Below are positions 42,765 through 51,147 of a stretch of DNA of 64,000 nucleotides, piece by piece. The notes beneath the pieces were generated by a model. The model was not told where the DNA came from and did no database searches. It was given only the letters and a program-made list of their open reading frames with translations. Numbering within the stretch: position 1 is the stretch's first letter; each line of letters starts with the position of its first letter. The stretch covers positions 1,426,001-1,490,000 of the forward strand of contig CP065366.1 in the NCBI GenBank assembly GCA_023206055.1, read 5' to 3'. A program made the translations under genes and the position numbers. This stretch comes from Vibrio cyclitrophicus (lineage in GTDB: Bacteria; Pseudomonadota; Gammaproteobacteria; Enterobacterales; Vibrionaceae).

Positions 42765-43889
42765 CTATAGCTCGTCTACTGTTGCCCAAACTGCGGCTAG
42801 CATGTCGTGACCAAATGCAACGCTGCGCTCTGGAGACCAGCCATACAGTTCGTCAGCGTGGCTGATGTGATCTTTAAATGGCATCTCGACTGTGTAAGCT
42901 AAGCATTTGAACTGCTCACCAATCCAGTTTGTGCCAACCGTCATATTCGCTTTGCCCGGTTCGTCTTTATCGTAACCAAACTCATCTTGGAACTCTGGCG
43001 TGATAGTCAGTAGTGCTTGCTTGAAGTGATTCTCTAGCTTAGCAATGCGCTCGTTGTATGAAGGCGTGCCTTCGCTACCTGCTACAAAGTTATATGGAAT
43101 CGCTTCGTCGCCGTGAATGTCTAGACACAGGTCAACGCCCGTTTCTAACATGCGCTCACGAACAAGGTATACTTCTGGGCTACGTTCCATAGAAGGCGAT
43201 TGCCATTCACGGTTCAGGTTAACGCCAATCGCATTAGTACGAAGGTGACCGCGGATGCTGCCATCTGGGTTCATGTTAGGAACCACACGGAAAACAACGC
43301 TGTCTAGCAGTGAACGACCAACTGTGTCAGTTTCATCAAGCAGGCGTTGCAACAGGCCTTCGATCAACCATTCAGCCATAGTCTCACCAGGGTGTTGGCG
43401 ACCTATAACCCAGATGTTTTTCTTCTCTTCACTTGGCTCACCAATGGTTAGCAAAGTGATGTCATTGTTGTCTAGCGTGTGGCCTAGAGTTTCAAGCTTA
43501 CAAGCTGGGTGCGTTTGCGCACTGTGCAGAAGATCTTGATGACGGTCGTACGAGTACGGTGCGAAGTACGCGAAGTACATTGAATCGTGCTCAGGAATGA
43601 TGTCGAAGCTTAGCGTGTCACCATCGAACTGAGATGGAATACGGAACCACTCTTCGCGGTCGTACGATGCAACCACATCGTAATCTTTCCAGCCTTCAGG
43701 GTATGCAGACGTTGCCAGTTGACCGATTTCGAAGTGGTGTGCTTGTTGAGCATCGCTTTCTAAGCGGAAATGAAACCACTGAGATATTTCAGTCTGGTTG
43801 TCTGCTGGGATAGTCAGTTGAATGTTTTGTGGTGAATCTGCTGAAACGACGTGAATGTTGCCGCTTTCGAAATTGCTGAAAATTTTCAT
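42765..43889 (-). CDS. Cytosolic M14 metallocarboxypeptidase (Nna1/CCP-like, M14D)
   Basis: Zinc carboxypeptidase of 374 residues without signal peptide. An N-terminal beta-sandwich (IFSNFESGNIHVV) resembles that of eukaryotic cytosolic carboxypeptidases. The catalytic domain has HPGE (GRQHPGETMAEW near residue 165) with two zinc ligands, NREW, DIHGDE with the third ligand His near 250, and YTVEMPF near 334 with the catalytic Glu. The subfamily contains bacterial enzymes as well as the eukaryotic tubulin deglutamylases; the bacterial substrate is unknown. The start at 43889 fits the family N-terminus. Confidence 0.88.
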   Translation of the reverse strand: MKIFSNFESGNIHVVSADSPQNIQLTIPADNQTEISQWFHFRLESDAQQAHHFEIGQLATSAYPEGWKDYDVVASYDREEWFRIPSQFDGDTLSFDIIPEHDSMYFAYFAPYSYDRHQDLLHSAQTHPACKLETLGHTLDNNDITLLTIGEPSEEKKNIWVIGRQHPGETMAEWLIEGLLQRLLDETDTVGRSLLDSVVFRVVPNMNPDGSIRGHLRTNAIGVNLNREWQSPSMERSPEVYLVRERMLETGVDLCLDIHGDEAIPYNFVAGSEGTPSYNERIAKLENHFKQALLTITPEFQDEFGYDKDEPGKANMTVGTNWIGEQFKCLAYTVEMPFKDHISHADELYGWSPERSVAFGHDMLAAVWATVDEL

Positions 43890-44027
43890 TGTAGTTTTTA
43901 TCTCGTAGTTGAGTTGCCGTAAGACTAGCACACTTTTTTTCGAGCAAACCACTAACTAAATCGTAATGAGATGTTATTTCAACTATCTACTTTTTCGTTG
44001 TCTATTTTTGAACAACCCACTTTCCAA

Positions 44028-44303
44028 CTATCGACGCTGGCAAGTGGTACACCCACGACAGGCAGAACGTGTGTGGCGATCTAACTTGCTACGCTGCACC
44101 TTGCAATAAGCGTTTTTTAGCGCCCTTCGTCCAGAAAACCAATCATCAGGTTTCGCAAGAATCAAATAACCATTAAATCGTTTAACGAGTTCGATTCTGT
44201 TTTGCTCGATGAACTTGCTATCAAACCCAATTTCAAAGTAATCAAGCGCTTGTTCGATGGAGGTGAAACTCGCTATTTTTTGCTGGAATTCTGTCTGGTT
44301 CAT
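44028..44303 (-). CDS. NifW-domain protein with a Cys-rich tail
   Basis: A 91-residue protein whose first 60 residues fit the NifW family (TSIEQALDYFEIGFDSKFIEQNRIELVKRFNGYL near residue 14; YF...FD...NRI...RF motif). NifW protects nitrogenase in diazotrophs, but no nif genes are present here. The C-terminus is unusual: RSACRGCTTCQRR, a C-x2-C-x2-C arrangement that could bind iron or zinc. No clear ribosome site is visible. It is divergent from torYZ, so a link to molybdoenzyme or haem redox metabolism is conceivable but unproven. Confidence 0.7.
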   Translation of the reverse strand: MNQTEFQQKIASFTSIEQALDYFEIGFDSKFIEQNRIELVKRFNGYLILAKPDDWFSGRRALKNAYCKVQRSKLDRHTRSACRGCTTCQRR

Positions 44304-44609
44304 GGAGTGAAGAGTTTATGAAAAGAGTTAGCCGACATTGTATTAGATTTACAATTTACTTCTTTGATTTGGGAGCGAGTTTAACTTCTTTATTGTTGAA
44401 TTAATCAGTTATTGAAATCAAATGTGACCATTGTATTTGCTGGGTGGTTGGGTTGTTGAGCCACTAATTTTTCAAAGTGAAATCAAGCTCTCAGAAAGGG
44501 CCATTTTTTGTTCCTCAGGTTGCGATTGATGATCCAAATCAAACGGACCTACCCCTAAAGTATTATTCTGATCTGAATTGTAACCAATTGTTGAAGATGA
44601 TTAAGAATT
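44304..44609 (+). promoter_or_regulatory. Promoter region of torYZ with an Fnr-like site
   Basis: 306 bp between the NifW-like gene and torY. ATGATCCAAATCAA at 44529-44542 matches the Fnr consensus TTGAT-N4-ATCAA at 9 of 10 fixed positions. TACCCCT at 44550-44556 fits the NarL/NarP heptamer TACYNMT as a single copy. Both fit anaerobic control of a TMAO reductase. No TorR decamer (CTGTTCATAT) was seen. Confidence 0.55.
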
Positions 44610-45704
44610 ATGACAATAAAAAAACGTTATATCGCACTAATAGCGGCGGTTGGTATAGGTATTGGCTGGTTAACCTTAGGGGGAACTGCAGCCGTTATGC
44701 ACTATACATCGAGCACTGAGTTTTGTGTTTCTTGCCACACGATGGAAGCACCCCACAAAGAGTATCAAGGTTCAGTTCACTTCAGTAACGCAAAAGGCAT
44801 ACGAGCTGAATGTGCCGATTGCCACATCCCAACGGATCCGATTGACTATGTGATCACTAAAGTAAGAGCGTCTAAAGACATCTACCACGAATTCATCTCA
44901 GGTAAGATCGACACGCCTGAGAAATACGAAGCACACCGTGAAGAGATGGCTGAAACAGTATGGGCTCAATTCCGTGAGAATGACTCAGCGACGTGTCGCT
45001 CTTGCCACGAATTCGATGCAATGGAAGAGTTCGAGCAATCTCGTGATGCGGCGAAAATGCACGCTTACGGTAAAGAGAACAACCAAACGTGTATCGACTG
45101 CCACAAAGGCGTTGCGCACTTTGCCCCTGAAGCTCAGCTAGACAGCAAAGCCTTCGATACCCTGATTGCCTTTACCAAAAACACGCCAGCAGATGCGAAA
45201 GTGGTTTACCCAGTAACCGATATCGCAATGGGCGAATTCGGTAGCGTAAACCCAACGGCTGAACTTGAAGTAGTTAAAGCTGAAGGCGACAACCGTACGG
45301 TGACTCTGAATGCCTTCCAAATGAGAGGCGCAGAGCAAGTGCTTTACTTCGGTGAAGGTCAACGTGCAATTGTTGCGACACTGACAGACAAAGGTCAAGA
45401 AGCACTAATTACTGGTGAATACGAAGCCGATGCTTACGGTAACGAGTGGCGTTCTGTTGCGTTAACGGGTGACATTACTGATCCAGTTGTCGATAGCCTA
45501 GACCCAATCTGGTCTTACGCAGAAGAGTTGGACAATGTTTATTGTGCAACGTGTCACGCGAAGATTCCTTCAAACCACTTCACTGTGAATGCTTGGGGAC
45601 CTGTTGCGAAAAGTATGGGCGACCGTACCGACATTTCTGAGCAAAACCTTGAGCTGCTGACTAAGTACTTCCAAAACCACGCGAAAGACGTTGTTGGTCA
45701 CTAA
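44610..45704 (+). CDS. torY: TorY-like pentahaem c-type cytochrome
   Basis: NapC/NirT-family cytochrome with an N-terminal membrane anchor (about 8-30), CxxCH sites near 39, 68, 129 and 161, and a fifth near 312 in the C-terminal domain (CATCH). Its 364 residues are closer to TorY (366) than to TorC. It carries electrons from menaquinol to the downstream TorZ. It is paralogous to the torC at 246. The start ATG at 44610 has only a weak ribosome site. Confidence 0.88.
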   Translation: MTIKKRYIALIAAVGIGIGWLTLGGTAAVMHYTSSTEFCVSCHTMEAPHKEYQGSVHFSNAKGIRAECADCHIPTDPIDYVITKVRASKDIYHEFISGKIDTPEKYEAHREEMAETVWAQFRENDSATCRSCHEFDAMEEFEQSRDAAKMHAYGKENNQTCIDCHKGVAHFAPEAQLDSKAFDTLIAFTKNTPADAKVVYPVTDIAMGEFGSVNPTAELEVVKAEGDNRTVTLNAFQMRGAEQVLYFGEGQRAIVATLTDKGQEALITGEYEADAYGNEWRSVALTGDITDPVVDSLDPIWSYAEELDNVYCATCHAKIPSNHFTVNAWGPVAKSMGDRTDISEQNLELLTKYFQNHAKDVVGH

Positions 45705-45726
45705 AGAGAATTAGAAGGATAAAATT

Positions 45727-48174
45727 ATGACTAATATGACCCGTCGTGGATTTATGAAAGGCACAGGTATCACTGCTGGTGCGTTGGCATTCACATCCTT
45801 GACGCCGATGAGCGCAATGGCTTCTGACAAGCGCGGTTCTGGTGTTCTAACATCAGGCCGTATGGGACCAATGCTGTGTGAAGTGAAAGATGGCAAGTTA
45901 GTGTCGACCACGAATGCACTGGCACAAACCGTTCCGAACAGCCTACAAACTACAGGCCCTGACCAAGTACACACCAAAGCGCGTGTTAAATACCCTATGG
46001 TCCGTAAAGGCTACTTGGCTAACCCATCGGCACCTGAAGGTGTACGTGGTAGCGATGAGTTTGTTCGCATCTCTTGGGATGAAGTGTACAAACTGATTCA
46101 TCAACAACACTCACGTATTCGTAAAGAGCACGGAGCTGAATCGGTATTCGCAGGCTCTTACGGTTGGCGTTCAAGTGGCGTCTTGCATAAAGCGCAAACA
46201 CTTCTACAACGTTACATGAGCATGGCTGGTGGTTACTCTGGTCACTTAGGCGATTACTCAACAGGTGCTGCTCAGGTCATCATGCCGCACGTGGTGGGTT
46301 CGATTGAAGTGTATGAACAACAAACGACTTACCCAGTCATCCTTGAGCACAGTGATGTGGTGGTACTTTGGGGGCTAAACCCAATCAATACCTTGAAGAT
46401 CGCTTGGAGCTCAACGGACTGTGCAGGTCTTGAATTCTTCCACCAGTTGAAGAAATCGGGCAAGACAGTGATCGCGATTGATCCAATGCGTTCTGAAACT
46501 ATCGAGTTCTTTGGCGATAGCGCTGAGTGGATTGCTCCTCACCCAATGACTGACGTAGCCATGATGATGGGTATTGCGCACACATTAGTGAAGCAGGGTA
46601 AACACGACAAAAAATTCTTGGGCAAATACACAACAGGTTATGACGTATTCGAAGCTTACCTAATGGGTAAAGAAGACGGCGTTGAAAAATCTGCTGAGTG
46701 GGCGTCTGAGATCTGTGGTGTGCCAGTTAAGCAGCTTGAGCTACTTGCTGATATCTTCAGTAAGAACCGTACTATGCTGATGTCTGGCTGGGGTATGCAG
46801 CGTCAACAATACGGTGAACAACGTCACTGGATGTTGGTTACGCTAGCGACAATGCTAGGTCAAGTTGGCTTACCTGGTGGTGGTTTCGGTCTTTCTTACC
46901 ACTACTCAAACGGTGGTAACCCTGCTCGTGATGCAGGTGTACTTCCTGCGATTTCAGCGTCGCTTGGTGGTGGTTCATCAGCAGGTAACGACTGGGCAGT
47001 ATCAGGAGCTGTGAATGCATTCCCTGTCGCGCGTATTGTTGAAGCGCTAGAAAATCCAGGTTCAAGCTACCATCACAATGGGCACAACCTAACGTTCCCA
47101 GAGATCAAAATGATCTGGTGGGCAGGCGGTGCGAACTTTACTCACCACCAAGATACCAACCGCTTGATCAAAGCTTGGCAAAAGCCTGAGCTGATTGTTA
47201 TCTCAGAACCTTACTGGACAGCAGCAGCTAAACACGCGGATATTGTGTTGCCAATTACTACATCGTTTGAACGTAATGATATGACGATGACAGGTGACTA
47301 CAGTAACCAGCATCTAGTGCCAATGAAGAAAGTCGTTGAGCCTCAAGGTGAAGCGCGTAATGACTTTGATGTGTTTGCGGACATGTCTGAGTTGCTTGCT
47401 CCGGGTGGCCGTGATGTGTACACCGAAGGCAAGACCGAAATGGAATGGCTGTACGGTTTCTACAAAACAGCACAGCAAGGTGGTCGTGGTCAACGCATCG
47501 TAATGCCTAACTTCAGCAAGTTCTGGGATGATAACCAACTGATTGAGATGAAATGGAACGAGAAGAACGCACAGTTCGTTCGTTACGCTGATTTCCGTGA
47601 GAACCCAATCATGAGCCCACTAGGTACACCGAGTGGCAAGTTCGAGATTTTCTCAAGAACGATTGAAGGTTACCAACTAGACGATTGTCCAGCGCACCCT
47701 ACTTGGTTAGAACCGACAGAGTACACCGGCAATGCAAAAGATGGCGAACTGCAATTGATGACGGCGCACGCCGCGCACCGTCTACATAGCCAGTTCAACT
47801 ACGCGAAGATTCGTGAAGAGTACGCTATCGCAGACCGCGAGCCGATTTCAATTCACCCTGAAGACGCAAAAGCGCGTGGCATTAAAACGGGTGACTTGGT
47901 TCGTGCACACAATGGTCGTGGCCAAGTATTGGTTGGTGCATTAGTGACTGATGGCATCAAACAAGGCTCTGTATGTATCCATGAAGGTGGTTGGCCAGAT
48001 TTAGATAAAGATACAGGACTATGTAAAAACGGCGGCTGTAACGTACTTACGTTGGATATTCCGACCTCTCGTTTGGCAAATGGCTGTGCGGCGAACTCTG
48101 CGCTTGTGAAAATTGAAAAATACACAGGCCCAGTATTAGAACTGACGGCATTTGATCCACCTAAAAATGGTTAA
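45727..48174 (+). CDS. torZ: TorZ-like molybdopterin N-oxide/S-oxide reductase
   Basis: Second TMAO/biotin-sulphoxide-type reductase of the DMSO reductase family, 815 residues (TorZ about 809). The twin-arginine signal TRRGFMK at residues 5-11 directs folded export. DYSTGAAQ near residue 178 holds the expected molybdenum-binding Ser. It starts 22 bp after torY with AGAAGGA upstream. Compared with TorA at 1452 it has the same domain order but clearly different sequence, so the pair is ancient, not a recent duplication. Substrate range (TMAO, other N-oxides or S-oxides) cannot be told from sequence. Confidence 0.9.
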   Translation: MTNMTRRGFMKGTGITAGALAFTSLTPMSAMASDKRGSGVLTSGRMGPMLCEVKDGKLVSTTNALAQTVPNSLQTTGPDQVHTKARVKYPMVRKGYLANPSAPEGVRGSDEFVRISWDEVYKLIHQQHSRIRKEHGAESVFAGSYGWRSSGVLHKAQTLLQRYMSMAGGYSGHLGDYSTGAAQVIMPHVVGSIEVYEQQTTYPVILEHSDVVVLWGLNPINTLKIAWSSTDCAGLEFFHQLKKSGKTVIAIDPMRSETIEFFGDSAEWIAPHPMTDVAMMMGIAHTLVKQGKHDKKFLGKYTTGYDVFEAYLMGKEDGVEKSAEWASEICGVPVKQLELLADIFSKNRTMLMSGWGMQRQQYGEQRHWMLVTLATMLGQVGLPGGGFGLSYHYSNGGNPARDAGVLPAISASLGGGSSAGNDWAVSGAVNAFPVARIVEALENPGSSYHHNGHNLTFPEIKMIWWAGGANFTHHQDTNRLIKAWQKPELIVISEPYWTAAAKHADIVLPITTSFERNDMTMTGDYSNQHLVPMKKVVEPQGEARNDFDVFADMSELLAPGGRDVYTEGKTEMEWLYGFYKTAQQGGRGQRIVMPNFSKFWDDNQLIEMKWNEKNAQFVRYADFRENPIMSPLGTPSGKFEIFSRTIEGYQLDDCPAHPTWLEPTEYTGNAKDGELQLMTAHAAHRLHSQFNYAKIREEYAIADREPISIHPEDAKARGIKTGDLVRAHNGRGQVLVGALVTDGIKQGSVCIHEGGWPDLDKDTGLCKNGGCNVLTLDIPTSRLANGCAANSALVKIEKYTGPVLELTAFDPPKNG

Positions 48175-48202
48175 TCTCTAACGAGAAATAGCTAATTGAA
48201 CG

Positions 48203-48228
48203 AAGCCAGCCTAACCGCTGGCTTTTTT
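48203..48228 (+). terminator. Terminator of torYZ
   Basis: Perfect 8-bp stem AAGCCAGC / GCTGGCTT with a 6-nt loop, then TTTT. Confidence 0.9.
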
Positions 48229-48316
48229 ATGATCTTTTTTGCGATGGAAAGACTATTACTGTGTGTCGAGCAGACAACTCATAATAATCAACGACATCAA
48301 AGCAAGAGAGAAGCCC

Positions 48317-48529
48317 ATGAATCGGATCAACCCAAAGAAGCTATTTCGTAGCAAATGGACAGCCGTTAGCCCTGTGAAGAAAGAAAAGCACTTCATGGTC
48401 ACAGAAGTCGAGTTTGATGAAGGGGAGGTAGTGCGCTGCATGATAGAGGCGGTAATGACCAAACGAGAAGAAGACATCAATTGGCGAGAGCTTACTAATA
48501 ATCAAAATTGGCTTCCAGGCTGGAAATAA
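48317..48529 (+). CDS. Trp-rich small protein (TIGR02450 family)
   Basis: A 70-residue protein of the TIGR02450 family: NPKKLFRSKWTAVSPVKKEKHFMVTEVEFDE near residue 5, MTKREEDINWREL near 48 and the WLPGWK end. Conserved Trp residues give the family its name; function unknown. The start at 48317 has GAGAGAAG upstream; a longer frame from 48239 lies just after the torZ terminator and lacks a ribosome site. Confidence 0.88.
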   Translation: MNRINPKKLFRSKWTAVSPVKKEKHFMVTEVEFDEGEVVRCMIEAVMTKREEDINWRELTNNQNWLPGWK

Positions 48530-48577
48530 AGCTGGAAACCTTGTGATTCAAATCTGTTGTTAATGACGAGCTGGCGT

Positions 48578-49315
48578 TTATCGGGTACTCGACGCTCGCC
48601 CTTGCCAGTATTTGAGCCCTTCTAACACACCCTCAGCGTGTGTTGCTGTGCTGGTGTACACATTGTCTCTGTCGGATAAGTGAGCAACTTCAGGATAATG
48701 GTTGGCGACCAATATCGAGTTTATGCCCTCAATGGTGAGCATTGAGGTGTCGTTGGCTGAGTCACCTGCGACACACACTTCCGCAATGCTTAAATCGTGT
48801 TGTTCGAGTAAGTGGTGAATCGCAGTCGCCTTGTTAACGCCTTTTGGTGTGATGTCTAAGTACCAATCATGAGAGTAAGTAAGGTGAACATCCAACCCGT
48901 GCATCTCCAAGCTAGATTCGATCAGTTCGTGTTGAGGCTCTGAAAGCTTACCTTCAAAGGTGATCTTGTAGTCGCCTTGATGGTTTTCTATGCGCTCACC
49001 CATAAAATCAAGTGATGCGAGAGCCGTTTCTACCTTTGATTTGTTCCAAGAAGCCTTCAGTTGGTTATGCCACACATGGTCTGGTTTTTGGGAATGAACA
49101 TGATGAATTTTCGTGCCCACATCGCTAATAATACTGTGTGGCTTCGGGTAGTTATCCGATTCCAAACCCACTCGAATCGAAGGTAATGTTCTTCCCGTCG
49201 CGATGATAAAGCGAATGTCAGGTTGTTCAGTTAGGTAGTCAAATAACTGATTTACGCCATGAGATGAGCCCCCATCAAGCGTACCGTCAAAGTCACACAC
49301 CAACATTTTTATCAT
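48578..49315 (-). CDS. HAD-IIB family sugar-phosphatase-like hydrolase
   Basis: HAD-superfamily phosphatase of 245 residues with motif I CDFDGTLD near residue 7, motif II IIATGRT near 37, motif III Lys in the PKGVNKATAIHHLL segment, and motif IV VAGDSANDTSML near 185. The cap region fits the Cof/sucrose-6-phosphate-phosphatase subclass. The substrate is unknown. It is divergent from proVWX. Confidence 0.85.
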   Translation of the reverse strand: MIKMLVCDFDGTLDGGSSHGVNQLFDYLTEQPDIRFIIATGRTLPSIRVGLESDNYPKPHSIISDVGTKIHHVHSQKPDHVWHNQLKASWNKSKVETALASLDFMGERIENHQGDYKITFEGKLSEPQHELIESSLEMHGLDVHLTYSHDWYLDITPKGVNKATAIHHLLEQHDLSIAEVCVAGDSANDTSMLTIEGINSILVANHYPEVAHLSDRDNVYTSTATHAEGVLEGLKYWQGRASSTR

Positions 49316-49956
49316 TCGAATTCCTTGTCTTTTTCTCTATTTCGTCACGGGAAAATGTTTATTTCTTTTATAAAGAGTGGCTCAGCAATGAATACTCTAC
49401 AAGTTGAAATCCAGCTTAGGTAATCACCAATTGAGAGTTTGCAGCAAGTATCACAGTTGGTGTGATGTATTAAAATTCTTGGTTGAAAAGGTTGATTTCG
49501 ACTCGCTGGCTTTAGCCTGTTGACCTTTGGTTTTTAGGTAGAGGTTTAGAGTCGATTTTATCTTTGTTACCGAGCGAACTTTCGCTTGTTAAACGTCATT
49601 AAATCTTAATAAATAGTTTGTATTCGAATTATTTGTACACGAACTAATTGTGGCTTTTCTTGGTTTATCCAGCCTATTAACTAGTCAAATGTAAAATTAA
49701 TATTCAATAATCTATGGGTAAGTAATACATAATATTGGTCGTATGCCTTTTTAATTTATACCTTTTATTATCAGTACCTTGTTGTGGTTATGCTTGTTTT
49801 TTGTACTTGTATTTGTTGGTCTGATTGCTGGTTATCTCCTTGCTTTACCGAACGGAGCTCCTTGATTTACAATTGGTAATTACTTAGAGTGCTAATTGTT
49901 TTTCGGGTTTAAATAACCATTTTTAAGTTTAAATAACTGAGAAAGGATTAAATTAC
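49316..49956. promoter_or_regulatory. Long AT-rich regulatory region upstream of proV
   Basis: 641 bp with no gene I can support. It contains ATCACA-N5-TGTGAT (49450-49466), a palindrome AGCGAA-CT-TTCGCT (49573-49586) and, just before proV, a direct repeat GTTTAAATAAC at 49907-49917 and 49927-49937 (20-bp period). Long AT-rich leaders fit osmotic control, but no known operator was recognised. Confidence 0.5.
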
Positions 49957-51144
49957 ATGGATCCCATACTGGAAGTTAAGGGACTGTACAAGGTGTTTGG
50001 TGAAGACACTGACCGTGCTTTTACAATGATTAATGAAGGCGCGAACAAAGATAAAATTTTCGAAGAAACAGGTTTAACGATCGGCGTTAACGATGTTTCT
50101 CTTAGCATTCAAGAAGGCGAGATTTTCGTCATAATGGGACTGTCAGGATCTGGCAAATCAACCCTAGTACGCCTTCTTAACCGCTTGATTGAACCTACCA
50201 AAGGCAATGTGCTTCTTCGAGGCAAAGACATTGCCCACATCTCAGAAGATGAACTCCGCGAAGTCCGCCGCAACAACATCTCAATGGTTTTCCAAAACTT
50301 CGCATTGATGCCTCACATGACAGTAATTGAAAACGCTGCGTTTGGTCTTGAGCTAGCAGGTGTTGAAGTTGAACAACGAAAGCAATCAGCATTTGAGGCG
50401 TTAGAGCGAGTAGGTCTTGGCGCGTATTCAGAATCTTACCCAGATGAATTGTCTGGTGGTATGAAGCAGCGTGTAGGTTTGGCTCGCGCTTTAGCTTGCG
50501 ACCCCGATATTCTGTTAATGGACGAAGCGTTCTCTGCACTCGATCCACTGATTCGTACCGAAATGCAAGACGAGTTAATCCGACTTCAAAATGACGATAA
50601 ACGAACGATTGTTTTTATTTCGCATGATTTGGATGAAGCGATGCGTATCGGTGACCGAATCGCGATTATGCAAAATGGCGAAGTGGTTCAAGTGGGTACT
50701 CCTGACGAGATCTTAAATAACCCAGCTAACGACTACGTTGAAGCCTTTTTCCGTGGTGTGAATGTAGCAAGTGTTCTTACTGTGAAAGACATTGCACGCA
50801 AGAAGCCAGCTGCGGTATTTAAGAAATCTGAACACGATGGTCCAGCCTCCGCTCTGCAAATCTTAATGGATAACGACCGTGAATACGGCATCGTGGTTGA
50901 AAAGAGCAGTCGTTACTCAGGCATTGTTTCTATCGATTCCCTTCGCAAAGCCCACAAAGAGAACAAATCATTGGTTAGCGCTCAGCTAGATGATGGTTTA
51001 ACTCTGAATCCAGATTTATCAATCAATGATGTGCTTGGCCTTGTTGGCGGTGTGCCTTATTCCGTTCCCGTTGTGGACGAGCAAGGTAATTACTTTGGCG
51101 TGGTGACTAAGTCACGACTGCTACAAACATTAGATAAGGGATAG
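49957..51144 (+). CDS. proV: ProV, glycine betaine/proline ABC transporter ATPase
   Basis: ATPase of the osmoprotectant importer, 395 residues. The N-terminal ProV-specific helix precedes Walker A GLSGSGKST near residue 60, signature LSGGMKQRVGLARAL near 165 and Walker B ILLMDEAFSALDP near 185. Two CBS domains follow at about 275-395 and probably sense ionic strength. AAAGGA lies upstream of the ATG. First gene of proVWX, adjacent to a long AT-rich leader. Confidence 0.95.
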   Translation: MDPILEVKGLYKVFGEDTDRAFTMINEGANKDKIFEETGLTIGVNDVSLSIQEGEIFVIMGLSGSGKSTLVRLLNRLIEPTKGNVLLRGKDIAHISEDELREVRRNNISMVFQNFALMPHMTVIENAAFGLELAGVEVEQRKQSAFEALERVGLGAYSESYPDELSGGMKQRVGLARALACDPDILLMDEAFSALDPLIRTEMQDELIRLQNDDKRTIVFISHDLDEAMRIGDRIAIMQNGEVVQVGTPDEILNNPANDYVEAFFRGVNVASVLTVKDIARKKPAAVFKKSEHDGPASALQILMDNDREYGIVVEKSSRYSGIVSIDSLRKAHKENKSLVSAQLDDGLTLNPDLSINDVLGLVGGVPYSVPVVDEQGNYFGVVTKSRLLQTLDKG

Positions 51145-51147
51145 ATC

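Noticed and set aside
49450..49466. ATCACA-N5-TGTGAT as a CRP site
   Set aside because: The half-sites are in inverted order relative to the CRP consensus TGTGA-N6-TCACA.
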